Positions 38,201 to 50,048 of a stretch of 64,000 nucleotides of DNA are shown piece by piece; within the stretch, counting starts at the first letter, position 1; each line of letters begins with the position of its first letter. The stretch is from Varroa destructor (taxonomy: Eukaryota > Arthropoda > Arachnida > Mesostigmata > Varroidae): assembly GCF_002443255.2 (NCBI RefSeq), contig NW_019211455.1:42926336-42990335 (forward strand), in the 5' to 3' direction. Under the pieces are notes generated by a model. It saw only the letters and a list, made by a program, of their open reading frames with translations, searched no databases and was not told the origin of the DNA. The position numbers and the translations under genes were made by a program.

Positions 38201-41150
38201 GTTTGTTGTTCTTGTCACAAATTTAAAAAACCGGATAGAAGTAACGAGAGTGCAACCATGAATATAAAATAAATATTTGAAGGGTTTTACATGACAACAC
38301 CTCGTGTATGTGAATATCACATGTTCTAGGAGCACACACTTAGGCCGATTCCATTATGTAATTAAAAAAAAAAAAGTTATTTCCTGTTAAAACCATCGTT
38401 ACATCTACGATGTGCCGTGACAACAATCAATTACTTGTTAATAAAAAACTTCCCGACAGACAGCTTGCCCTACTCTGCCCACTGAACAATATGATAACAG
38501 CCTAGGTTAGTTCGAATTATGAAGCTATGTCAACTTATTATTAAGTTATGTCAATTAAGCCAATACCGAAATAAGTGACTCAACACGGATACTGGGTCCC
38601 GTCTTCGAACAGATGTAACAAGTATATCATTAGATATGGCTCACGATAGTGGAAATTGGAGATAGGACATCCCAGTTGACTTAATGTTAATCTGCAGCCA
38701 TTATGATAATAGCGAAAATTTGCAATTCCTAAACAAAGGGCAAGTTGGATCTTAATTGTGCATTATGTACGACAAAGGGGACGAACGAAGAGCCGTATCG
38801 TGTAGGACTTGACTTCGTTTACTCAACTATACATTCTTCGATTCAGTCCTTGCGCTTTGATTCTATGCTAACCGGTCCAATTATTATCACCCCGAACACA
38901 GTCGAGGTCAACAAGTGCATAATTGATCGTTACCATATTTACTATATTATAATGGTAAATTCACACACAATGGTATTATCGACCAAACATGTAGATAACT
39001 ATATGATAACTAAATAGATTTACAGTAGGACTAGAAGATCGTACGTGTATCGATACGTACAAAATGATTGATCGCATCATATACTCATTAAATTGATCGG
39101 CACAAGAGACCGCCTCGCCCGTTGTCTCTATAAACAGCCAATTTTTTCATTAGCTTACCTGCTACTTTACCGTATTGACGCAGTGACAATGACCGCGGAA
39201 ATTTCTACACGAAACAATAGCGACATGTTAATAGGCAATAAAGGGCAACATTGTTCTAATCGTGTAGCTCGCGGACTGGTCATCATTTCATACGACGCCT
39301 ACAGGCAGTTGTATAGTAATCGAACAAATCGACTTCAAATGAAACAACTTGGAAAACCTCAGCCTTCCACTTACCTGAAGCACGAGGACCGTAACCACGA
39401 ATAGAATAATGCTATCGCGCCGAACCATCACTTCTTCGTTAAACGCGTATAGTCTCGGGCCGCGCAATCGTTTTCCGAATAATTTCTTTTTCGTATTTTT
39501 ACAGCTTTTGTTATATTAGCGTAGGCAGAAATCCGGTTCGCTGTTGACCTCTGCGCTTTGACAAGTTCCTTCTATCCGATGTGAAACGGTAGATTCCCGA
39601 AGTCATCGATACGAACTACGTAGAGTCAACGCACCCTGATGACGACACACTATCACAAAACCGTCGTTATCATCAGCTACTTCCGTAATAAAAATAAGTT
39701 TTTTACTCTAACCGTCCTCACTTGTGATGCCAGTTTGCACAATTTCTCTGACGCTGATACTGCTCAACCCAGTTCCTACTACCACCTGTGCAGATCTCAA
39801 CTTGATGATATATGTACATATATATATATTCGTACCCAGATGGCCTTTTCACACTCCGTACCTCAACTCCGATGTCAGTCACTGGCTATCAGTCGCAACT
39901 TGCGACCAGCCCTGCGAAGACAAGGCCTGCTTGTTGTTCAGTCCGTGTACCTTGGCTCGAACGTTGTCGTATTTGCACGGGTGCTCATAAGGTCCTTCTA
40001 TCGACGAAGTGGAGTCACTGGGGCGCGATCACACAACGAGACGTAATGAGACGGACTCGAGACACAACATCCCTTTGTGTCAGCTGTGAACTTCGCTGAC
40101 TCCGCGGTATGGTGGCAGACCGGCGTATGTCCGATATGATTACCTTACCTCTGAATCTATTCGACAGTCATGGCGAGCCGCGGCAGGCGAGTGTTTCTGG
40201 CATTCGAACAACTCGGTTCACCCTTTTCCTACCATATTCGCTTGTCCAATGCGATAAGCAGCCGTTTTCAGCGGCCACACGCAAACAGCGGGCAAGTAGC
40301 AGTAAGAACGGTAGCAGCTACCCAACAGGCATGGCTTATGTGAGAGAGGGCGACTGTTAACGAAGCTAAGGGGAGAGCGAATCGCCTGCAAGTCGAGAGA
40401 GCGAAATAAATTGTGGCCTGGCCTGCGGTGTGATCCAAAACAGAACGTCAGAATAGCATTGGCTCTGGCGATTTGCTCTTAAGAAAAGGCTGGAGGCTTT
40501 GAACCTCGCATGAACGCTAAGGTCATATTGTCATGGAGATCATAACAAGCAAACTCCTGAGCTTTAATTATACAATGCGATTGTACAGTACTTTTGTTTT
40601 GTTTATTTATAGGGGGGAACGATACAAAGCCGAAAGGGGTTTGCGTGGCTACGGGTCCGAGTGTGCGCGTCTTACGACTCTTATAACAGTAGTACATTAA
40701 GAGACTTCAGAGTTGGAACCTATGAGGCACCCGAGGGTCGACTAAAAGAAATGACTTTTTCGAAACTGAGACACTTGCAGTATGGCCTCTAAAGGCAAGG
40801 CTTAAAAATATAGACCACGCTGATACGGGTATTATTTACTAATAAAATCGTCAGCGCGTTTTGAAGAACTGTACATGAATATACCCTGAGAATAGTCAAG
40901 CTTCGTTTCTAAAAACAAAGATTTTGACGAAGCGGACACACTGGATGAGCCCATCTTTGACGATGGTGGAGTACTGGCTGTGATTGGAAGTAAAATTCAG
41001 ACGGTTATGTACTTTGTCGGGTACTTAATGAACGGAAATGTGCTTATCTATTCTTACTTTTCGCACATGTACACAAGAAGAACACAATTATTCAGGACAT
41101 AAATAGAAAGAGTACTGTTAAAAAGCAACTATTGTAACAGGCTTCAAGAT

Positions 41151-41184
41151 TTTTCGGTATTCCACTTTGCTTTTCGGTATTCCA
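41151..41184. repeat. Short tandem duplication (14 bp, period 20)
   Basis: TTTTCGGTATTCCA occurs at 41151-41164 and again at 41171-41184, separated by six bases. This is probably a replication-slippage duplication. Confidence 0.85.
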
Positions 41185-42391
41185 GAACAAGTACCTGTGG
41201 AAAAAACCGTATATACATGTATATATTACGGTCGATTCGAGCATTGAACACTCAGAGCAACGAATCTGGGCATACTAGACGGCGAAAAGCTGGTTTGAAT
41301 CACATATTCTCTAATAGAGAGTTCAGAAAGGAAAACTTGTTGGTGAAGCTTACCCTTCCACAAACACGAAAGTAAATCAATGATGTTACATATTTCGTTC
41401 GAAACAGAAACAAAATTATTTAGGGTGCGACGATGAGCAATCTAGAACAATAAGAAAGGCCGAATGGAGATGTGCCTTCGGTAACGTTTGTCCTTAACGT
41501 TGGTGATGGTCCAACGTTTCTTTACACGCACTGGTGCTGTCATCGAATAGGTAAGTATCGTGACCTTTTTACCATAGACAGGGTTACAAAAACCGATAGA
41601 TCTGCATTTAATCTAAAGCATGAGTTCGACAGGGAAGCGAACATCCCGTTGATTCGATGAGGTTACGCCTAACGTGGACTATAGTGTATACTAATAATTA
41701 TCTAACTGATCCACCTAAAGCGTTACCCGTTTACAACTATTTAGTCTGTCTATTCTATGATGAGCTACACTAATTCAGGTTACATTTACCTTAACATAAA
41801 TTGTAGTTGGGTTGTAGATTTACACTTTTACGAATGATTCGGTTGCAATTGTTTTATGTCCTGCACCGTCCCGTTCGCCTGCCACTGCTGGCCGGTCATA
41901 GTAATTCTAATCAATTATATTAATTTCGAATATAATTACTCTGTAATTGTAGTTGTTTTTTATCCCTATCGATCAGGTCATTGCGCTAACTATACTAGTT
42001 CTTCGAGTAAGGTAGAAACAGTCCACTGACCTGGAATATACGTAACATTTGCAATAAGAAATAGTCACTGATTTACAGTGTCGTCATCCGTCATTGTTCA
42101 GCTAGTAAATGTTTGAACCAGAATAAACTTCCCTTCTAACAAATCCCTAGTGGCTAGTCGAACTTGCAAATTAAGGCAATACATAACGGTGTAATCAGTG
42201 ATGACACAGAAGATCTCCAAACAAGTACTTCACCGTGTGATTCGTAGGTACATTGCAAGCATTGGTTAACAGGCTTCTATAATATAAGAAAAGAAAACAG
42301 TGCAACAAGAAATCTATTAAATAGGTTCAGTTTTAATCATGGCGCGTCGAAGTTAATTCTTTTATCGAGTACAAATTGCCATTTTGGCGTG

Positions 42392-42460
42392 CTATGGCTT
42401 GGACGACGGCCAGGTCTCTGTTTGGGAGAGACTAGGGGGCCGCTGCTTCGAGTCCCTGCA
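42392..42460 (+). repeat. tRNA-like sequence (pseudo-tRNA or SINE head)
   Basis: An A-box-like TGGCTTGGACGACGG is followed by a perfect six-pair stem (GTCTCT/AGAGAC) around a seven-base loop GTTTGGG. The loop is placed like an anticodon arm. A B-box-like GCTTCGAGTCCC comes next. The T stem and acceptor stem do not pair well. I read this as a decayed tRNA or tRNA-derived repeat. Confidence 0.4.
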
Positions 42461-43371
42461 ATGACACATAAATACTACATAATTCTCGTGAATATAAATA
42501 ATGCTATCTAGAATCACTTGAACCGTTTGGCAGCATTATATCGAAAGGTATAGCAGATTGAGATATAGAATTTCTATGTTTTCGTGTGGAACTGCTGCAG
42601 CATTAGGCAGTCGGCCGGCCGGCCTGAAGGTCGAAATATAACGTGAGGTCGACAACGTCGAAGGAGCAATACGAGTTGACAAACATTCATACCATATCGT
42701 CTACCTTATTAGATCTTGGTTTCTATATTGGCTTGTTCAATGCAACTCATTTCTGCAATGCTTTTAACAGAATGGATCAAGAGAGACTTGGTGCCGCCGA
42801 TCAACTTTTTTGTGATACTCCCGCGGTGTACACCCACGTAGTGTGTTTCGCTTGAGAAACTGGACTGTTAAATATTTACGGGTCTGCTCTTGTTAAGACT
42901 CGAAGTTGAACATGCTTTAAAATAACAGCATTTTATATATACTTTACTTGACACTGTTGCAAATGGGAGTGTCGTTTCGATTTTAGATTATCTAACGATA
43001 CGGGAACGTGTCGAATCGGCTCGATCCGTACCGACTGCGATCGGTCATTTTGTTCGTTTTCTCTCGTGCGACACTATTATCATTAGTATCAATGTCTCTA
43101 ATAAATAACGCAATCCCTTTGTCATTTGCGTATGCCTTATATTAAATAAGGAACAAGGGTGAACTCATAATATCTGCATGGCTGACTACTGAGACATAAA
43201 GCTTGTACAATAATTCTCCAAAAGTAATAATCGTGAACAGTGAATTTGTTTTAGGAGACAGACGATGCTAGGCGTTATCGATGTTGTTGTGCAGGCGGGA
43301 ACAACTGAGAGTATGGCGCATCAAAATGCTTTTCGAGCGGCATTTTGCTCCTAAGGAAGGTCGAACCTGCT

Positions 43372-43377
43372 TTTAAT
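43372..43377 (-). terminator. Candidate polyadenylation signal ATTAAA of CCDC66
   Basis: The plus-strand TTTAAT reads ATTAAA, the common variant signal, on the minus strand 22 bases past the CCDC66 stop codon. If used, the 3' UTR would be very short. Confidence 0.35.
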
Positions 43378-43398
43378 CCACATGACTTCCTCATCGGG

Positions 43399-46300
43399 TC
43401 ACGTTTTGGCCTTGCGTGTCATTCGTGGGGTTGATATCGAGTTCTCCAGCTCTTGCCGTTTCATTAGCAATGTCTGAAAAATTCTATGGGCATTGAGTAA
43501 TGTGTTTATCCTCCCTTTTAGCTCTATACTCTGATGTTTCATGAGTCAGCTTAGCAAGCAGTAGGTGACGCTTAGGTGCTAAAGAGGGTTTTATTTTAAA
43601 ATTCTATTTAATTAAAATTCTATGTGTAAAGGTTTAGATGCTAAACTGCTAAATGATCTACCATATAACTATCAGTCTTCTTAATCACCGTAACAGTCGA
43701 CTGCCATCGTACCTCCCTGAACATTATTATACGTGCATTATACGCTATAAAACCTTACCTGCCTCAGTGCTGATAGTTGTGAGAGTATCCTTTTTTGATC
43801 GTTCATACAGGCCGCTTGCCCGCCTATAGCTGATTCGAACGTGGTATCTAAAGGGGTTCCGCAAGACGCTTTAGTCTGTTCTTCTACCTGATTTCTGTAC
43901 CCTGTTAAGGATCCATGACTTGTCGATAAACCAATACAGTGTGTTAGGCCATTCGATGCCCGTGACTGATGTGACGCGTGGGATATGCTAAGCGTAGAAG
44001 TGTCTTCGATGAAATCGTTTTCGTTACCTTCGGCACAGCCGAATCCCCGAGCAATCGATTCGTCGCGTGTAGAGTTCAGATCATCTGAGCTGCGTCTTTG
44101 TTGGCGCAGCTTACTGAGAACGGCGGGTACTGGGGGAGATTCGGCCCTTCCTTGGGGAATGAACATCTGCGAAAGGATTATTCGGATTTAAATTCGAATT
44201 TAAACAGCTAAGCGGTGGTATATAAGAGTTAAGCCATACAGAATCAGACCCTTTGGAATCGAAGTTTATAAGTTCTACATGCAGTGTTACCGCCTGGGTT
44301 TACGTTTCCGATGGCTAGTGGTGGCCCCTTCCAGCAGCTGGAACCAACCTTGTCTCTTCCTAGACCTCTTTACAGCTTAGTAAGTTAAACAGGCAAACAA
44401 GCTGTCACTGCACCATCGTGGAGTTCCCTCCAGCGGGCAATGGATTTTCATGGTGGAGGGAAAGACCAACTTTGATTAAATTAAAATTATCGGAGGTTTA
44501 ACCAAAGACCATAGCAGATAGTACAGACAGCTTGTAATAATGGGATATGTCGATAAATGCAGCCCACTAAACAGCTATAAAGCCAAAGAGAGGCCTAGCC
44601 ATCCTTCGACTGGTGCTGGTGCTTACCCTTTTTTACAGTCATCTTTCAGCTGTCCTTTCATTGCTATTATTAACAAGGTTGGCAATCGACCTAAAATAGC
44701 TCTCGTTCTGTTGGAAGCTTGAAATCTAAATATTATTCTGAAATTGTAGCCTATTTTGAATTATATTATTACGTTAGTTGTGAATTGTGTTAGTACCTAT
44801 TAAAAATGCGCTACTTCTATTTGTGTAACTAACTGATTGGGATTTCCATGTCTTGCGTGGAGCGGGCGCCGGCGGTGAAGACCTTTTGGGACACGTAGCC
44901 TGATCTGGTTGAGTTGGCGCAGGTCCGGGCGTTGCAGAGGCTGTCGCAGACACTTCACTACTATCTACTCCGTCATCACGAAGACCTGTTTGGAATATCG
45001 GCAAGCCAAACAGTGGCAGAAAATGAAGACAACGTGGCCTTATAGAATGTCGATAATTCAAATAGTACATACTATATAAAATGTTAATATTTTGATCGTA
45101 ATCATAAAACGTTATTACAATGAACCAAATTCACATTCATTTTTGCTTCGATCGGTTCATTAAAATTACTTGTTACTGCTTAACGAGTTAGTTCTTACCC
45201 TCGGTTTTTTCTAACCAAGCTCGTCTATATGAACATACATTGACTGCGATAAATAAAACGCAAGCACGTTAAAATGCTTGGTAAAGAAATGAGGAGCTTG
45301 GTCTAAGCAATCGATCGATATTCGAAACGATTTGACGTTCATAACCTTTTCCGATAGCGCGATCAGTATTGTAACCGAGCTGATCAGGGAAGTCTGAACC
45401 TGTGGCCGTCTCATTATTGGCTATTATAGAAAAATCTGAGTCCGATGAGTAACGATCAGTGCCGTGCAGTGATGAAGCTCGCTCCCTAGAAATAGGCCGC
45501 GACAGATTGCAAAATATGAGAGCATTAAACAAAAAGAAACGCCCCGAATAAAAGTTCTTAAAGCTCAACGCAAGAGACTATACCCGTAGCGTACATACAC
45601 ACCAATATATATCAGTGTTGAAGTATAGTTGTCCTTTTTCCCTTCACAATCGTTCGATCTTTTTATCGATTGATTTACGTAAGACAGAAGCGTCTATGTA
45701 TCCGCTCTTTCTGTTTTCCCTCATACAATTCAACTACAATTGAGCTTAAATAAGGAAGATGCCCTTCATATATCCCTCTATTTTACAACGAAGAAAAAGT
45801 ATATTTTTAAACAAATGCACATTTAAAGAGAGTCATTAAAAACGGGCTACACCAACCTTTTTTTAGTTGGCGTGAGACGTCGTGACGTCAACGCTGCGGT
45901 ATTATTGCCCTTCTCCTGAGCAGTGATCTTCCTCCGCGTCGACTGTTGCCACGCGCTCTGTTGGTTCATTTCGCGTTCCCAGTGCTGCTTGCGTAACTCC
46001 TACCCGTCAAATTGATATATAATTTGCAACACAGCACGAATGTGTCTAGCGGTGATTAATTTCAGTAGGCAACTCTGTGTGGACCTTTATGAACGCCCTA
46101 TTGTTAAGGCAATTAATACCATGAATTTTAATTAATGTGTAGTTGTTTACCCCTCAAAGAGTGTGCATAAACGGTTGGGTAATTAGGCAAGATTAGAAGA
46201 AACTTTATTAAAAACTGTACCTGCAATTTCTTTCTGGTGTGCATATTTGGATCCCGGTCAGTGTTTTTAATATAGGCATGTTGCGGAGTGTGGACATTCC

Positions 46301-49300
46301 ACGGAGGCCTACTTTGCGTGCCGCTCTTGTCGCCGCGATCCAGACCCCCTGTTGATGTATGACCTTTTCTACGTCTGGAAGGTCGGCCGGTTATTGGGGA
46401 ACTCGGTGCCGAACTTGGCGGAGACATGTTCTAAAATTAAATATTATTGATAGATTACTATTACATTATGATATTAATTTAATCTAGTATGCACAGGCTT
46501 GAGACCGACATTATACGGCTAATAGTAAGATAAACGCACAGCTCTTTGTAGTAATGGACTTGATTGATTCTTTGTTTATAGATTTTTTTGTGTTTGCTAA
46601 AGATGTGTATGATCCGGACTTCACAAATGCTGTGTCGCAAATGCGTTGTTTCAGAGTTAACTTTTAAAACGTATTTAATGTTTTAGATTTTGCTTAATTA
46701 GGTTGCGATACCATCGCAGGAACGACGACTATAATATTAACTGAATAAACACAATTTAGTACTTTTTAACTGTTTATCTAATCTAATTTAACTAATTATC
46801 TATCGAATATGTGTCCAACTGATTCGGTAAAAATTATGCTGCTAAAAAATTCTGTTTATATAAATAAAAATGCTTTTTACGTCCTATCGTCGATCTGACG
46901 GACGAACTATCAATGAAAACTGCTACCCAAACCTTCTATACCTTTTACTCACCCGAGAAATTGTCCACTCCGTTTGAACGGCGGAATTTCGCAAGCTCTT
47001 GAGACTTTGACTTCGCTGACGCAGCCGAAACTTCGTCGGAGTGAGGACGCGATCCTCAACGTAGCCAGGTGGCGTCTGCGTGGAGAATGATTTAAGGTAC
47101 GGTGCCAGGCGAGGCAGTTGGCAGCTGCACGAGCAGCTTGAATAGCTCGTGCGAGGTGGAGAAGCCATCTGTCATTCAATTTATGCATCATCGTAACATT
47201 CGGTCATCACTCAAGCAGGTAGGGTAGTGATTACTTTGTTGCCGGTCCACATCCGTGTGAGCGATAACTTTCAATGGACTAAAGCTAACTGAACGATGGA
47301 AAAGTGTGCAGAGCGGTTTTTGAAACTGACAGAAAATGCCGGTAACAACTTTTGCAGCAACAAATCGACGGACATTGCAGAGCGGTGAGGCAGCGGCGAT
47401 GCGGGATGTGTGGCTGTATGTACATACGTATAACTGTACATACGTGTACATGCATAGGTACGTGCACACCTGTGTAGACAGTTCAATTAGTTGTTTTTTA
47501 ATACTAAATCAGTTAATGCTGAGATCTGAGGCAAGCAATCGGTAAATGATTTAATTTATATAGTGGGCTGTTAATATGGGACGAAATAAGAAAACGTGAT
47601 TTTCTAAAAATGTGACGAAAACAGGATAATAAAACCATAAAAATACATCCACCGTACACCTGTTGTTACTACATTGATAACAAATTATTAATCATTTACC
47701 ATCATAAGGATGCGTATGCATATAGCATGTTGGATGCGGAAATTAGGACGATAACATACGTAGGTAAAAATTATGTTGTTCTTTTTAACATTTGTAGATC
47801 TGCTTTTTTTGCGGAACTCATAATAACTAGTAACAGTGTTAAGACTACTATACTTTTTGGGTTCCAAGATCTAACTGAAAATAATGCAACGGATGACCAT
47901 AAGTTGAACAATATTAAGACCGAATGGAATAGAGGGATTCGCTTTCCTCGTGAAGGATTCTTCGAAATAGGTTATCCATTCCTTGTAAAAAAATATTACT
48001 CGAAAATAAGCCTGGTATAGCTTTCAATTGGTTTATAACTTCTAGTGAATATGACGAACCTTATAACACTTATTTAGCATCAAAGGAAATTGTTGTAGCT
48101 TCAGAAAATAGAAATGTTTGATGCTGGCATAGATGGCGGAGCGTTTTCGGTCGATTTCGCACAACTTTGCATCATTGTTATTTGAATAAATAACTTAATA
48201 TTTATTATCAAAATTAATTATTATCATCATAATTAATTGTTTTTTTTGGAACTTCCACAAGGCAGTACCCATGTAGTCGCCATTTTGATTCGTGTTGTTA
48301 AGAGCTGATAAAAAAAAGTAGACGAATGCGCACAAAACAACAAGAGTACTTTTAAAAAAGGCTAATTTTAACTTCCCATATGTAGACTCACGTTTACTTA
48401 CTACACCACTTGAACTTTTTGTTAATTTAAGACAGTACAGTGCATTTTCTCTTAAAAAGCACAATATCTAATTTAGCACGATTTCTTGCATCACATGACT
48501 GGTACGTCGCGAATTTTCTGTAGACAAAGAGAGCGTGAATTTCTAGATAACAAAACAGAAGGTGGGTGCCACTTTGTGTCGTACTAGTAGCCTTATTGGT
48601 CTAGTGTTTTTATTGATATTACCGGTAAGCGGGTTCGAGTTTGCACAGCTGTGCTTTTCAGATACGCGAGGAGGGTTGGGGGTGTAAGAGGGCCACTTAC
48701 AGATTCGATGTATGTTTGGCATTTATGCACAAGGGGCATTTGGTGATGAAGTAGGGTCCCATTGTAGATCTCACCAGCCTGATCGACAAAGCTCGTCGAA
48801 TACGTAGCTCGCATTGGAGTAGGCGCTATTGAAGCAAGTTTGATTTGCATTTTTTTTTTTGTTAGAAATTACAACCTTGGTCATAAATATTCGACTAGAC
48901 GCGAATCTGCGTTTAAGTAATAACCGTTCTGTCTTGAACACCTAAGCGTCATGCACAACCCAGCGGAGTATTTGGCTAGGTCGTATCAATCAACCTATTC
49001 CCAAAGTATTTTGATTATTCAATTTATGCGAAATTATTTTAAATTTGGTAGGTGAATGTATATACTGCAATGTATTTAACCCAATAGGCAAAAGGGCCGA
49101 TATCCAAAGCAACCATCTGTTAGAATCCTCTTAATATCATTGTCTCCGCATGAAGCACACTTCCTGACATCATATCTTGCCATTAAATCTAATATACTAC
49201 AATATGTGAAAAAATCAAAGATTGACAAGAAGCCAAAAGCAGGAAGATTCATTTTAACGATACTGAATAGCCACGATCTTCTAGGTCACCAAAGCTTTTC

Positions 49301-49988
49301 CCGTGATGGTGCAATGTATACCATATATACCAGGTAAAGATAAAAACATGCGAGGTAGACTGGGTTCGAAACCGAGCGTAAACACAATTCGGTTCACGAT
49401 TGTGATAGCATCCAACCGTCTGAAACAATGTTTAACTAAGGGAAGAGCACCTAAACGGAGTTATTCATCTATATTCCCAAAACTTACCAGAGGAAAACGG
49501 CGCCGCCTGGATAACGAGAGGGGCTTGAGTAGTGACAGGAGCCATCGATGAATGCTGAGGCACATAGCCAGGCATCGACTGAACGAGAGGGAAACCTTTT
49601 TCTGTTTCAGAGTTGTTTAGAGGCATAAGTGCCTGTAAAAGTTGTGGCTGCTGGGTGGGGAACTCCATAGCGTGACCATCTCCCGTTGATCTAGCCATAG
49701 CATTGATTCCATTAGGTTTTGTTGCGCTTGGCAGGTTGGATGATGCTGCCAAGAAATCCGACTGTTGACGAAGGACCGGTTCCGGCGCGGTTTGTGACGG
49801 AGACGAATTGCTATTGGCCTGCGCCATAGAAGGAGCTGAAGGTAATTTTAGCTAAAGTACGGAAATCATGAAGAAACATAGAACTTAGTTTAATAAACAG
49901 GACTAAACGAGCTAATTTATGGAATCAAGAAGTATCCATAAAGGAAACAAACTGAAATTCTTCGTGTATTATTACCAAGTACCTTTAC

Positions 49989-50048
<60 letters not shown>

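Larger units (their letters stand above)
23329..43398. other. 20-kb stretch without recognisable genes
   Basis: No open segment on either strand gives a protein family I recognise, and none can be extended through consistent splice sites. The first GILT exon and its promoter probably lie here. A signal-peptide-like start on the minus strand near 28384 (MLRKRLLILTCSLCLFLI) could serve, but its only phase 0 donor is poor (GTCATC). Open frames at 28171-28584 (minus), 28223-28507 (plus), 35883-36212 (plus) and 39639-40360 (plus, several frames) look like chance, and the last lies in a GC-richer patch. Simple repeats include C13, an AAC run and a long poly-A. A few tRNA-like fragments are present. 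Non-coding RNA genes or enhancers could be hidden here. Confidence 0.5.

Noticed and set aside
39639..40360. Overlapping plus-strand open frames of up to 135 codons.
   Set aside because: Several frames are open over the same DNA in a GC-richer patch, so the openness reflects base composition. None carries a recognisable motif.
42392..42460. A functional tRNA gene with a seven-base anticodon loop.
   Set aside because: The anticodon stem pairs well, but the T stem and acceptor stem do not, so a working tRNA is unlikely.
47188..47486. Minus-strand frames of 60-93 codons rich in Tyr, Thr and Cys.
   Set aside because: They come from a TACATACG-type low-complexity stretch upstream of a CCDC66 exon and do not splice in frame to it.
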